Positions 28,746 through 38,325 of a stretch of DNA of 64,000 nt are shown here, piece by piece. The DNA lies in assembly GCF_002846575.1 (NCBI RefSeq), contig NZ_PJND01000007.1:1240001-1304000 (forward strand), read 5' to 3'. The notes under the pieces are model-generated. The model was not told where the DNA came from and did no database searches. It saw only the letters and a list, made by a program, of their open reading frames with translations. The DNA is from Flavobacterium lindanitolerans. Lineage in GTDB: Bacteria > Bacteroidota > Bacteroidia > Flavobacteriales > Flavobacteriaceae. Position 1 is the stretch's first letter. Each line of letters opens with the position of its first letter. The translations under genes and the position numbers were made by a program.

Positions 28746-29733
28746 ATAGCTTTTCGTGAAAATCCTGTGATGTAATACCAATTCGTTCTGAATGCTCAAT
28801 CGCCTCCTTGCTGTTCCTGAAATAACAGGTGTCAACTCCCATACTTTCCATATTTGCCATAGCTTCAATGGCTTTGCTCTTTTTATTTTTGCCTGTTTGC
28901 CTGATGTAGACCGCTTTGACAGTAACCGGAAAAATCTTGCAGATATCTTCATATAAAAACGGGTCATGTTGCGAATCGTCTCCCAACAATACATATTTCA
29001 GATGGGGATAAAATTCCAGAATATGCTTGATTTTTTCGAATTTGTGGTCGTGATTGCCCCTGCCGGTAAGAAAAAAATCAGTAAGGCTGGTTTTGATGTC
29101 TTTTAAAAGCAATACAGCTTTAGGGAGACCGTGTAGTTCCGTGAATTGGGTAATGAATCTGTAGAGGTTCCATTCGCTGCTGGAAACATAAAAAAAAGCA
29201 TTTTTCTCCGCATCACTGTTTCTGCCGGCAGAACTCAAAGCCTGATAATGGGGTACAACATCTTCAAATATTTTTCGGTCATTGACGTTCCTGAAAAGAA
29301 GTATGTACAGTTTTTTGAAAGGATTTCGGGTATGGGAAACCAAAAAGGTATCATCAATATCCGATATGAATCCCCAGTTGCCCTCATGAGGGCGTATATA
29401 GCTGCCTTTGCTCGAAATTTCTTTACTATTATGGTAAGTGCTGACTTTATATTCGTTCCAGCCATAAGCCAGATCCCTTGACAACGGGATGCAAAATTTG
29501 AAATAGCCATCATCCAGGCTTTTCGTGTGGATTTTCATGCCCTGGTGTTCCAGATAAATCGAAGCATTTTTTTGCGTTTTGATTCGGAACATGCGGATCA
29601 CCGATTTGGCATTCTTGAAATTTTTCTTTTGAAAATCGTAATCTTCTTTAGTAGTTGGTCTGAAAATATGCCCCATCACAATTAATTCCTGATCATTTGC
29701 ATAACCTCGATATAACTTTAGGATTGGCTTCAT
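28744..29733 (-). CDS. App1-family (DUF2183) phosphatase
   Basis: The 329-residue protein has the HAD-type catalytic motif SDIDDTFLVS near residue 126 (DxDxT class) within a DUF2183 domain (about residues 118-280), including 'YVSSSEWNLY' and 'LLGDDSQHDPFLY'. Yeast App1 of this family dephosphorylates phosphatidic acid to diacylglycerol. The N-terminal third (1-110) is a beta-rich domain without membrane segments. It is transcribed away from a diacylglycerol kinase-like gene across a 61-bp gap; opposite reactions on the same lipid are possible but inferred. Confidence 0.85.
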   Translation of the reverse strand: MKPILKLYRGYANDQELIVMGHIFRPTTKEDYDFQKKNFKNAKSVIRMFRIKTQKNASIYLEHQGMKIHTKSLDDGYFKFCIPLSRDLAYGWNEYKVSTYHNSKEISSKGSYIRPHEGNWGFISDIDDTFLVSHTRNPFKKLYILLFRNVNDRKIFEDVVPHYQALSSAGRNSDAEKNAFFYVSSSEWNLYRFITQFTELHGLPKAVLLLKDIKTSLTDFFLTGRGNHDHKFEKIKHILEFYPHLKYVLLGDDSQHDPFLYEDICKIFPVTVKAVYIRQTGKNKKSKAIEAMANMESMGVDTCYFRNSKEAIEHSERIGITSQDFHEKL

Positions 29734-29794
29734 AAATGTTTTATATTTATATTACGATATAACAAATTACAAAAAAATATAGCATACACAAGCC

Positions 29795-30670
29795 ATGAGC
29801 ACGCAAAAGAATTATATTCTGGTAGTTAACCCGATATCCGGTGATATTGATAAGGCAGAAATTATTGGTGAAGCAAAAGAATATGCAGCTAAACAGGACA
29901 TACATTTGGTTGTTTATGAAACAACGGGAAAAAACGATGAGTCTGAAATCCAAAAACTTCAGGAGAAAAATAAGGCGGAAAGAATAATAATTGCTGGCGG
30001 TGATGGCACTATTAAGATGGTGGCAGAAGCTGTAGAAAATCATGATGTAATTTTGGGAATACTGCCTGCAGGTTCTGCTAACGGACTTTCTGTAGACCTC
30101 AACCTTCCGGATAGTCTGGAAGAGAATCTGGAAATTGCGTTCAATAACAATTATATGGAAATGGATATGATTTCCATCAACGGGAAAAAAAGTCTCCATC
30201 TGAGCGACATAGGTATTAACGCTGAACTGATAAAGAATTATGAAAACAGCAGTATCCGTGGCAAATTGGGATATGCTTTACAGGCTTTTAATACGCTTGC
30301 CGGACTCAAGCCTCCTTTTCATGCCGTTATAGAAACACATCTCGGACGTATCGAAACAGAAGCCAGAATGGTAGTTGTGGCCAATTCCCAAAAATATGGT
30401 ACCGGTGTTGCGATTAATCCGAATGGCGTGATGAACGATGGCAAATTTGAAATAGTAATTCTCAAAAACCTTGACCTGATCGTTTTCAGTAAAATACTGT
30501 CTGGAAATATGCCTGTTGAAAATGATGACGTTGAAATCATATCCACAGATAAGGCAGTTGTCACAACGAATTCACCGGTAAGTTTTCAAATAGATGGCGA
30601 ATATTGTGATGAAGTGACCCGTTTAGAGGTAGAAATTCTTCCTAATCAGATGCGGGTGGCGGTTCCTTGA
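29795..30670 (+). CDS. Diacylglycerol kinase-like lipid kinase (first copy)
   Basis: The 291-residue soluble protein has the DAGK catalytic domain: N-terminal 'ILVVNPISGDIDKAE', nucleotide-binding GGDGT at about 68-72, PAGSANGLS near 91, and a C-terminal 'FQIDGEYCDE' segment. Proteins of this family phosphorylate diacylglycerol, sphingosine-like lipids or related hydroxyls; the substrate is not set by sequence alone. A second homologue of nearly the same length lies at 48964 in an operon with a phosphoglycerol transferase. This one is paired divergently with an App1-type phosphatase. Confidence 0.88.
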   Translation: MSTQKNYILVVNPISGDIDKAEIIGEAKEYAAKQDIHLVVYETTGKNDESEIQKLQEKNKAERIIIAGGDGTIKMVAEAVENHDVILGILPAGSANGLSVDLNLPDSLEENLEIAFNNNYMEMDMISINGKKSLHLSDIGINAELIKNYENSSIRGKLGYALQAFNTLAGLKPPFHAVIETHLGRIETEARMVVVANSQKYGTGVAINPNGVMNDGKFEIVILKNLDLIVFSKILSGNMPVENDDVEIISTDKAVVTTNSPVSFQIDGEYCDEVTRLEVEILPNQMRVAVP

Positions 30671-30676
30671 GAGAGG

Positions 30677-30970
30677 CTAAGATATTAAGGTTCTAAGGTG
30701 CTAAGTTTTAGGCTTCTTAAATCCGCGTAATTATTTAAATCCGTGAAAATCCGCGTTTCAAAAAATAAAAGGCGCTAAGGTTCTAAGGCACTAAGTTTAA
30801 GGCTTCTTAAATCCGCGTAATTATTTAATCCATGAAAATCCGTGTTCCAAAAAATAAAATGCACTAAGGTTCTAAGGCGCTGATTTTAATGCTTCTTAAA
30901 TCCGCGTAATTATTTAAATCCGTGAAAAATCCGCGTTCCAAAAATAAAATGCACTAAAGTTCTGAGGTGC
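30677..30970. repeat. Tandem repeat, about 90-bp unit, three copies plus a partial
   Basis: The anchor TTCTAAGG begins at 30691, 30781 and 30870, with a diverged copy at 30960, giving periods of 90, 89 and 90 bases. Each unit contains CTAAGGTTCTAAGG, then AAATCCGCGTAATTATTTAA and a 'TCCGTGAAAATCCGCGTT' stretch. The array fills nearly the whole 338-bp gap between the kinase and acyltransferase-like genes. No open frame, hairpin with T-run, or promoter was seen. Fragments such as 'AAATCCGCG' and 'TCCGTGAAAATCC' are widespread in Bacteroidota intergenic DNA. Confidence 0.92.
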
Positions 30971-31008
30971 AAGATTGTATTTTTATTGGGTTATCAACTT
31001 TCCCATAA

Positions 31009-32157
31009 CTATTTAAAAGGATTTCGTTCTTTCCAGGCCAGTTCAGGTTCTAAATAGCCAAAAATACGGGAGATAAAAAGATTGATAAAAGAATTGTGGT
31101 GTTTGATAAACCCATACATTTTTTCAGGAACAGCACCCACAGAACTTTTAATTTCCAATGCTGTCCGCGCAAAAATAATCTGCCGGAATCCCTTATTTAT
31201 AGAATAGCAAATCATGTCATAAAGCATGTTGAGATAGAGCATCTTTTCCTTTTGGCAGTTGTCATCATAGCCTAAAAAATAAGTGTCTACAGCGCCGCCA
31301 TTTTTAATAAGGGTGTTAAAACCAATCATTTTTTCGCCTTCAAAATACCCATAAAACAGAAAGTTATCCTTAAGATGCATCTTGAAGCTGGAGAAATGAT
31401 TTTCAGGAAGGTAAAAAGTATTAAACGGAGCATTTTTAGCCACACAATAATACAAATCATAAATCGTTTTTTCCTGTTTTTGAATCTCTTCCAAAGAAAG
31501 TTTATTTTTGGTCAGGCCTTCTGATTTTTTTCGTGCCCTTTTGTACTGGTCACGGTACTTTTTATTTAGGGCGTTTATATAATCAGCCTCATTTTTCCAG
31601 TTATCCCGAATAGTAAAGACCATATTTGGTTGTGTACTGAACTGATAAAACTCATCAAATTCACGTAGCCTGAAGTAATGGAGGTCTTCTTTTTTAAAAT
31701 CTTTGAATACTGTGATATGGGTATTGGTTCCTTTCTTCCGTAATTTTTTTTCAATTTCGATTGCTGCCTTTTTCAACAATACCAAACCATCAGAATAAGG
31801 CAGGCCGGAATCAAATTCATAAGCATTCTGGCCTGTAAGCATGTTGTTACCTATAATCAGAACTTTAGAGCTAAAATTCTTGAATATAAATTTTCGTATA
31901 GAAGTTTTTGCGCAATTGTCTCTTTCACCGTAAGAATTTACCCTACTCAGATCTAAAAATTGGGATAGCGCAATCCCAACCAGCTTTTCTTCCCGAAAGA
32001 GACCAATAAAATGGCAGGACATATTATCCGGAGCAGCCGTTTCGAGTATTTTTAAATAGGATTTTGAAAGAAAGATGTTAGCAGTTGTAAGGCTGTCCCA
32101 ATTTTCGGGAAGCTCGGAAGTTGCAGTAAAAAGCTTGAAGCTTAAAGTAGTTTCCAA
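31009..32157 (-). CDS. GNAT/FemAB-like acyltransferase
   Basis: The 382-residue protein has two GNAT-like halves; the second (about residues 185-350) carries 'LNKKYRDQYKRARKK', 'FYGYFEGEKMIGFNTLI' and 'YFLGYDDNCQ' segments resembling FemAB/BioF2-like acyltransferases. Substrate is unknown. The start is unusual: an in-frame TAG lies two codons upstream, and the first possible initiator is TTG at 32157, with the next ATG about 45 residues later. The N-terminus (residues 1-45) fits the family, so TTG is preferred. It is alone between the tandem repeat and a hairpin. Confidence 0.65.
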   Translation of the reverse strand: METTLSFKLFTATSELPENWDSLTTANIFLSKSYLKILETAAPDNMSCHFIGLFREEKLVGIALSQFLDLSRVNSYGERDNCAKTSIRKFIFKNFSSKVLIIGNNMLTGQNAYEFDSGLPYSDGLVLLKKAAIEIEKKLRKKGTNTHITVFKDFKKEDLHYFRLREFDEFYQFSTQPNMVFTIRDNWKNEADYINALNKKYRDQYKRARKKSEGLTKNKLSLEEIQKQEKTIYDLYYCVAKNAPFNTFYLPENHFSSFKMHLKDNFLFYGYFEGEKMIGFNTLIKNGGAVDTYFLGYDDNCQKEKMLYLNMLYDMICYSINKGFRQIIFARTALEIKSSVGAVPEKMYGFIKHHNSFINLFISRIFGYLEPELAWKERNPFK

Positions 32158-32161
32158 TTGC

Positions 32162-32199
32162 TAAAAAATAATAAATCTTGTCCTGATAGTAATCAGGAC
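32162..32199 (-). terminator. Terminator after the DUF1761 gene
   Basis: GTCCTGAT (32180-32187) and ATCAGGAC (32192-32199) form a perfect 8-bp stem with a 4-base loop. On the minus strand it is followed by an AT-rich tract ending in TTTTTT, 23 bases beyond the stop codon of the DUF1761 gene. Confidence 0.6.
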
Positions 32200-32221
32200 G
32201 AGACTTTAGAATACTATATGT

Positions 32222-32704
32222 TTACATCCAGGCACAAATAATTCCGCCCATGATAGTCAGGTTCACGATCCAATAGCCGGAATTGATAAAGATAAATTTC
32301 CAGCTTTTTCTTTCAAACATCGCGTTGATGGCAATTAGTGGAAATGTAAAAAATAGTCCGGTCATAAAACCGTGCAAAGCGCCGTGTTTAAATGTTCGGA
32401 ATTTGGTTCCGTGTTCTGCCATGAATGCCTGATAAGCAGGGCCAGCCTGGTCAGGGTCTCCGCCGGTTGCCGCTAAAGCTCCCCATTGATGTATGACGAG
32501 AAATTGCAAAATAAAAGCCATTAAAAAGGCAAATACAATGCTAAGACCAAAAATTTTAGCCATGTTGGCACCTTTTAATTTTTCTTCCGTAAGTCCGGCC
32601 GAGTTCATCCAGGCGGTTCCGAAAACTTTTGGGTTATACCATATAAAACCGACAACCAGCGTCGATAATGCCGCAACGAGCAATGCTAAAAAATTTACTT
32701 CCAT
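32222..32704 (-). CDS. DUF1761 membrane protein
   Basis: The 160-residue protein has four membrane helices (about 3-25, 48-70, 100-125, 135-158) and the family's 'GFIWYNPKVFGTAWM' segment near residues 20-34. The role of DUF1761 is unknown. The ATG at 32704 is preferred over the upstream TTG at 32734. It is followed by a terminator and lies alone downstream of the efflux operon. Confidence 0.8.
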   Translation of the reverse strand: MEVNFLALLVAALSTLVVGFIWYNPKVFGTAWMNSAGLTEEKLKGANMAKIFGLSIVFAFLMAFILQFLVIHQWGALAATGGDPDQAGPAYQAFMAEHGTKFRTFKHGALHGFMTGLFFTFPLIAINAMFERKSWKFIFINSGYWIVNLTIMGGIICAWM

Positions 32705-32784
32705 GATTGATTTGTTTAAGTGTTTGTTATTCAAAGATAAGTAAATGAATTAACATTAAACTGAGAATAGTTTAATTGAAAGGC

Positions 32785-34119
32785 TTAATTTTGAGAAAGT
32801 GATAAATTTCCTGCCAATTCTTTTAGGTTAATTTCGGATACTTTAGCGGCATATTGTGCATTGCTGTTTCGGACTTTTGCATTAACATAATTAAGTTGTG
32901 CTTCACGGAATTCCAAAGGTGCAATCGTTCCGATTTTAAACTTTGCCAAAGTAATATCAAGATTTTCTTTCGCAATTTCTTCGTTTTTGGCTTCAAGCTT
33001 GGTCAGTTCCAGATTGGTCAGGTAGGTCTGGTAAGCAGACGACAACTGCGAACGTAAAGTTTGTAATTGCTGCTCGATAACAATCTTGGAATTTTCTACC
33101 TGAAGTTTGGCCGCCTTTTCGTTTCTGTTTTGAAGTCCTCCATTAAAAATATTCATGGAAGCATTAAAGCCATACGTAAATCCTTGTCCTGAAGACTGGG
33201 TGATAAAGCCAAGTGAAGCTTCCGTACGTGAAAAATTATAACCCGATGTAATGTTTACAGTAGGATAACGGCTTGCCTTGACTTGTTTGAGCTGTAATTC
33301 GCTAATCCGTTTATTGATAATCTGTGCCTGCAATTGCGGATTTTGTTTTTCTGCCAATGCCATCAGTTCCGGAAGCAAAAGTGTTCCATCAATGGCGATT
33401 TCGTCGGCAACAACAAATTCTGTTTTTACATCCCTGCCTAAAATTTCGTTCAGGAAAATTTTAGTATTGGCATACAGTTCTTTTTGTCGGAGCAGGGCAG
33501 TAGTATCCGTATTGAGGTCAACCTGTGCGTTCAATACTTCTAATTTCGAGGCTTTTCCAATTTTATAACGATTGTCGGCTGTAGTGACTCTCAGGTTGGA
33601 AATTACAATTGCCGTATCAAGCGCTTTCAGTTGCTGCTGCTGCTGTACAAGGTCATAGTAAGTCGTGATAACATCAGAAACCTTTGTAAAGATGGCAAGC
33701 TTGAGCTCAGCATCGCCTAATTTTTCTAATTCTTTCAACCGGTCATAACGCGCAAACATCCCCATACCGTCAAAAATAGTCCAGTTTAAGGCAACCCCAT
33801 AATTAAGGTTCATATTTCTGGCGTTGTTAAGTTTGCGCTCTGAACCGTCGGATTGTGTTTGTGTGGTATTCTGGATGCTGTTGTTGTCTGTTACATTGGC
33901 ATTCAGCTGTGGTAATACGCCTGCATTGGCAAGGCTAACATTCTGCTGGTCGATTTTTAGCTCATTGCTGGCAATTTTTATTTCGTAATTGTTTTCCAAC
34001 GCAATCTTTACCGCATCTTCGACCGTTAAGATTTCTTGGGCTCTTGCTGCCAGTGAAATGGCAAAAAAGAAAACAATCTGAAAAAATAGTTTAGAAGTCA
34101 TGCGATTATTCTTTTTCAT
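32785..34119 (-). CDS. TolC-family outer-membrane efflux protein
   Basis: This is the outer-membrane channel of a tripartite efflux pump. The protein has a signal peptide (core FFQIVFFFAISLAARA, cleaved before QE), then two OEP repeats of long coiled-coil helices and short beta strands. It overlaps the end of the RND gene: the first ATG at 34119 lies within it, and a second ATG at 34101, four bases after the RND stop, would give 438 residues and an equally good signal peptide. It is the last gene of the adaptor-pump-channel operon. Confidence 0.92.
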   Translation of the reverse strand: MKKNNRMTSKLFFQIVFFFAISLAARAQEILTVEDAVKIALENNYEIKIASNELKIDQQNVSLANAGVLPQLNANVTDNNSIQNTTQTQSDGSERKLNNARNMNLNYGVALNWTIFDGMGMFARYDRLKELEKLGDAELKLAIFTKVSDVITTYYDLVQQQQQLKALDTAIVISNLRVTTADNRYKIGKASKLEVLNAQVDLNTDTTALLRQKELYANTKIFLNEILGRDVKTEFVVADEIAIDGTLLLPELMALAEKQNPQLQAQIINKRISELQLKQVKASRYPTVNITSGYNFSRTEASLGFITQSSGQGFTYGFNASMNIFNGGLQNRNEKAAKLQVENSKIVIEQQLQTLRSQLSSAYQTYLTNLELTKLEAKNEEIAKENLDITLAKFKIGTIAPLEFREAQLNYVNAKVRNSNAQYAAKVSEINLKELAGNLSLSQN

Positions 34120-37100
34120 ATTCTTTTATGTTGTCAAATTCTGGCCTGTGTTTCTTTTCTCTGGACCACATAAAATAGATAGCAGGAATTACAAATAATG
34201 TCAGTATCAACGAGAATAAGGTTCCGCCCACAATAACAACTCCCATACCAATACGGCTGGTTGAGGCTGCTCCCAAAGACAATGCGATTGGAAGCGCTCC
34301 TAAAGCAATGGCCAAACTGGTCATCAGAATAGGACGCAGACGCGATTCTGCGGCTTCCATAATGGCTTCCATTTTGTGTTTGCCCTGTTCCCGGAGTTGG
34401 TTGGCAAATTCTACAATCAGGATTCCATTCTTCGTCACCAGTCCAATAAGCATAATGGTTCCAATCTGGCTGAAAATGTTCCAGGTCTGGCCAAACAGCC
34501 AAAGCGAGAATAAGGCTCCTGCAACTGCCATCGGAACTGTCAGGATGATGATAAACGGGTCAATAAAACTTTCAAACTGCGCTGCCAAAATCAGGTAAAT
34601 AAGCAATAATGCCAACCCAAAGGCAAAAGCAGTATTGGAATTACTTTCTACGAAATCACGGGATTCACCTCCAAGGTCGGTTGTAAAAGTTTCATCAAGG
34701 ACTTTTTCTTTGATGCGTTCCATCGCATCGATACCGTCGCTGATACTTTTTCCGGGAGCAAGCCCGGCAGAAACCGTAGCAGACATATAACGGTTGTTAT
34801 GGTACAATTGCGGCGGGCTGCTTTCTTCTTCAATAGTAACAAGGTTGTCCAATTGAATTAGCTCTCCTGCTGCATTTTTTACGAAAATAGAAGTAAGGTC
34901 GATAGGCGCTTCGCGGTCTTTTTTGTCGAATTGTCCCATAACCTGATATTGTTTGCCATTCATCATGTAATAGCCAAAACGTTGTCCGCTCAAAGAAAGC
35001 TGTAATGTTTGGGCAATATCAATTACGGAAACGCCAAGACTCTGTGCCTTTTCCCTGTCGATAGTCACATAAATTTCAGGCTTGTTGAATTTCAGGTTGA
35101 CATCGGTAATCGAAAAAGTAGGGTCCTGTGCGGCCTCATCCATAAATTGAGGAATCTTTTCCCTTAGTTTTTCAAAGTTCTGCGCCTGAATAATATATTG
35201 TATCGGAAGTCCACCACGTCGGTTTACGGAAATAGTAGGCTGTTCTGATACGGAAACCTTAGCCTCGGCATATTTTTTTGTCCATTTGGTAAGATCTTCT
35301 GCAATTTCTTTTTGCGAACGTTCTCTTTCGCCAGGTTCTACCAAAGCAATCCTGGCACGTCCGCTGTTTACTGATGCAGAACCAAATCCCGGGGAAGTAA
35401 TAATCAAACTCACTTTTTTCTCAGGGATTGAATCGTTGATTAAGTCTGACAGTTCGGTCATAAAACGGTCCATATAATCATACGATGCTCCTTCTGGTGC
35501 CGTTACGTTTACACCAATAAAACTTCTGTCATCATAAGGAGCTGTTTCTTTTTGCAGCGTGCTGAAAAATAAAGCAATCAATCCGATACAAATAATAAGG
35601 ATAGGGAAGCTCAACCATTTACGCTTCATGAATCGACCCAGCGCATCGGCATAACCCGAGTTCATTTTTAAAAAGTAAGGCTCACTCCATTCATAGAATT
35701 TAGACCTTTTCTGTTCACCGCCTTTCATAAGATAGGCATTCAGCATTGGAGTCAGGGTCAGGGATACAAAAGCAGAAATTAAAACGGCCGCACCAATCAC
35801 CACACCAAATTCCCGGAAGAGCCTTCCTACGAAACCTTCAAGGAATATTACGGGTAGGAATACAGCGGCAAGGGTAATCGAAATGGAGATAACGGCAAAG
35901 AAAATCTCATTGGATCCTTTGATAGCCGCTTCAATGGGTGTCATTCCTTCTTCGACTTTCTTGAAAATATTTTCAGTAACTACGATACCGTCATCCACGA
36001 CCAGACCCGTAGCGAGTACGATTGCCAGAAGCGTAAGTACATTTACGGAAAATCCGAAAAGCCACATAATGAAAAAAGTAGCAATCAGGGAAACCGGAAT
36101 ATCAATCAGCGGACGGAATGCGATGGCCCAGTTTCTGAAAAACAGGTAAATAATCAGTACTACCAGTACAATGGCTACTAATAAAGTTTCTGCTACTTCT
36201 ACAACTGCTTTTTTTACAAATACGGTATTGTCAATGGCTATGTTTAACTTGAAATCTTTAGGGAGGTCTCTTTTTAGCTGGTCGTATTGAATGTAAAAGG
36301 CTTTTGCAATGTCCAGATAGTTGGTTCCGGGTTGCGGAATAATTGCCATCCCGACCATTTCCTGTCCGGAATCGCTTAATTTGGTTTCCAGGTTTTCGGC
36401 TTCAAGAGCGGCATTACCAATGTCGCTAAAGCGGACTATTTTTTCGCCTTGTGCCAGGATGATAATGTTATTGAATTCTTCTTCCGTGGAAAGGTTTCCT
36501 ACGGTTTTGACAGTCAGTTCTGTATTGGCTCCGGTCAATTTTCCGGATGGCAATTCTACATTCTGGCTCGCCAGGGCTGACCTTACGTCGGAAACAGTTA
36601 CGCCATAAGAGGCCATTTTGATCGGATCCATCCATAAGCGCATCGCGTATTTTCGCTGTCCCCAGATTTGTACGCTGCTGACACCCGGAATAGTTTGCAG
36701 ACGCTGCGCGATGACATTATCCGCATAATCCGAAAGTTCCAGAACATTCTTATTGTCACTCTGTACGGTCATCGTGATAATAGGTTCGGAATCGGCATCG
36801 GCTTTTGAAACTACCGGAGGAGCATCAATATCCTGCGGAAGACTTCTTACGGCCTGTGATACTTTGTCGCGCACATCATTGGCGGCTTCTTCTAAATTTT
36901 TATCCAGGTTGAACTCGATCGTAATGTTGCTGCTTCCCTGATTACTTGAGGAGGTAATATTTCGGATACCGTCTATCGAATTGATGGCCTTTTCCAAAGG
37001 CTCGGTAATCTGAGATTCGATAATATCGGCATTTGCTCCGGTATAGCTCGTTCTTACGGAAATTTGTGCCGGATCGATAGAGGGAAATTCACGTACGCCC

Positions 37101-37195
37101 AGATAAGTATAGCCAATAATTCCAAAAAGAATCAGCATGAGATTCAAGACAATCGTCAGAACCGGTCTTTTTATACTCGTGGTAGATAAACTCAT
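34106..37195 (-). CDS. RND efflux transporter permease, AcrB/HAE1 type
   Basis: The 1029-residue inner-membrane pump has twelve membrane helices and two large periplasmic loops. Visible are 'SIKRPVLTIVLNLMLILFG' (first helix), a 'GLVVDDGIVVTENIF' transmembrane segment carrying the paired acidic residues of the proton relay, and 'QIGTIMLIGLVTKNGILIVEFANQLREQG' (in outline) near the end of the second half. This places it with the multidrug (HAE1) group rather than the heavy-metal group. It lies between its adaptor (7 bases) and TolC partner (14-base overlap). Confidence 0.95.
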   Translation of the reverse strand: MSLSTTSIKRPVLTIVLNLMLILFGIIGYTYLGVREFPSIDPAQISVRTSYTGANADIIESQITEPLEKAINSIDGIRNITSSSNQGSSNITIEFNLDKNLEEAANDVRDKVSQAVRSLPQDIDAPPVVSKADADSEPIITMTVQSDNKNVLELSDYADNVIAQRLQTIPGVSSVQIWGQRKYAMRLWMDPIKMASYGVTVSDVRSALASQNVELPSGKLTGANTELTVKTVGNLSTEEEFNNIIILAQGEKIVRFSDIGNAALEAENLETKLSDSGQEMVGMAIIPQPGTNYLDIAKAFYIQYDQLKRDLPKDFKLNIAIDNTVFVKKAVVEVAETLLVAIVLVVLIIYLFFRNWAIAFRPLIDIPVSLIATFFIMWLFGFSVNVLTLLAIVLATGLVVDDGIVVTENIFKKVEEGMTPIEAAIKGSNEIFFAVISISITLAAVFLPVIFLEGFVGRLFREFGVVIGAAVLISAFVSLTLTPMLNAYLMKGGEQKRSKFYEWSEPYFLKMNSGYADALGRFMKRKWLSFPILIICIGLIALFFSTLQKETAPYDDRSFIGVNVTAPEGASYDYMDRFMTELSDLINDSIPEKKVSLIITSPGFGSASVNSGRARIALVEPGERERSQKEIAEDLTKWTKKYAEAKVSVSEQPTISVNRRGGLPIQYIIQAQNFEKLREKIPQFMDEAAQDPTFSITDVNLKFNKPEIYVTIDREKAQSLGVSVIDIAQTLQLSLSGQRFGYYMMNGKQYQVMGQFDKKDREAPIDLTSIFVKNAAGELIQLDNLVTIEEESSPPQLYHNNRYMSATVSAGLAPGKSISDGIDAMERIKEKVLDETFTTDLGGESRDFVESNSNTAFAFGLALLLIYLILAAQFESFIDPFIIILTVPMAVAGALFSLWLFGQTWNIFSQIGTIMLIGLVTKNGILIVEFANQLREQGKHKMEAIMEAAESRLRPILMTSLAIALGALPIALSLGAASTSRIGMGVVIVGGTLFSLILTLFVIPAIYFMWSREKKHRPEFDNIKEYEKE

Positions 37196-37201
37196 TTGGG
37201 T

Positions 37202-38263
37202 TTAGTTTTTTATTTGGACTTTGACAGGCATTCCGTCTTTTAGTGTCATCACTCCTGTAGTCAATACGGTGTCTCCTGCTTTGATACCTGAAGTAATCAG
37301 GATGTCTTTATCTGTTCGCGCTCCTGTTTTAACGATTATTTCTTTCGCTTTCCCGTTTTGGGATATAAACAGTTTCTTTCCGTTCTGGATAGGGATCAGT
37401 GCCTGCGTAGGAACCAGTAAGGCATCCGGAATATTGTCTAATGGAAGTATGACGTTTGCAAAGGTTCCGGGGTAGAGCTTGCCTTCAGGGTTTTCGGCAA
37501 TAGCTCTTAGTCTGAGTGTTCGTGTTGCTACTTCAATTTCCGGTTCGATGGCATAAATCTTGGCTTTGAATTTTTCCGGCGAACCTGCAGTCGTAAATGT
37601 AAACTCACCGTTAACTTTCATTTGAGAAGCGTATTTTTCAGGAATTGAAAAAGTAATTTTCAATCGGCTGGTGTTTACCAGTTTTGCAATCATGGTAGTT
37701 GGCGTCACGTAAGTTCCTTCGGAAATCGAGCGAAGTCCTATTTTTCCGGAAAAAGGAGCACGTACCGTAGTTTTTGCAATTTGGGCACTAATGAGTTGTG
37801 ATTGTGCTTTGGCAGATTTGAAATCGGCACTGGCAATATCATATTCTTCCTGGCTAATCGCTTCTTTTTGCAAAAGCAGTTTTGCCCTTCTTTCGTTTTC
37901 GGAAGCCAATCCCTGTGCTGTTTTGGCTTGTGCCAGTTGGGCTCTTAATTCGATATCGTTTACTTTAAAAAGCACCTGCCCTTTTGATACCATTGTACCT
38001 TCATTGAAGTTGATGCTTTCAACAATTCCGGAAACTTCACTGCGTACATCAATCTGTTCGTTAGCTTCAATCGAGCCGGAAAGTGAAAGTACATCGGCAA
38101 AATTTTGAGGTTTTACTACAACGCCGCTAACTGTTGATGGTTTTTTATTTCCCTGTCCTTTTCCGTTTTCTGATTCTGATTTCTTATTATTAATAATCCG
38201 ATAGGCAATCATACCGCCAATACCAAGAAGTAGAATTGCGTAAACTAGATGTTTTATTTTCAT
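37202..38263 (-). CDS. RND efflux periplasmic adaptor
   Basis: The 353-residue membrane-fusion protein starts with an anchor helix (residues 5-23), then a lipoyl half-motif 'LSLSGSIEANEQIDVRSEVSGIV', a short helical hairpin (about 95-155), the second lipoyl half 'TTVRAPFSGKIGLRSISEG', and a beta-barrel with the membrane-proximal domain to the C-terminus. It is the first gene of the efflux operon. No TetR- or AraC-type regulator is adjacent, but an imperfect dyad sits upstream at 38415-38433. Confidence 0.93.
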   Translation of the reverse strand: MKIKHLVYAILLLGIGGMIAYRIINNKKSESENGKGQGNKKPSTVSGVVVKPQNFADVLSLSGSIEANEQIDVRSEVSGIVESINFNEGTMVSKGQVLFKVNDIELRAQLAQAKTAQGLASENERRAKLLLQKEAISQEEYDIASADFKSAKAQSQLISAQIAKTTVRAPFSGKIGLRSISEGTYVTPTTMIAKLVNTSRLKITFSIPEKYASQMKVNGEFTFTTAGSPEKFKAKIYAIEPEIEVATRTLRLRAIAENPEGKLYPGTFANVILPLDNIPDALLVPTQALIPIQNGKKLFISQNGKAKEIIVKTGARTDKDILITSGIKAGDTVLTTGVMTLKDGMPVKVQIKN

Positions 38264-38317
38264 GTGAACAGGGTAATTATAATTTTAAGTTAAGAAAAGC
38301 CAGATTTAGGCATCGAA

Positions 38318-38325
38318 CAAAACTA
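38318..38325 (-). promoter_or_regulatory. -7 element of the RND efflux operon
   Basis: On the minus strand TAGTTTTG matches TAnnTTTG exactly, 55 bases before the adaptor ATG at 38263. The leader would be close to 48 bases. An imperfect inverted repeat (TTTAATGTC with AACGTTAAA, 38415-38433) lies about 90 bases further upstream. Confidence 0.5.

Noticed and set aside
30677..30970. The 90-bp repeats as a CRISPR array
   Set aside because: The repeats are long with no unique spacers between them, and no cas gene is present.
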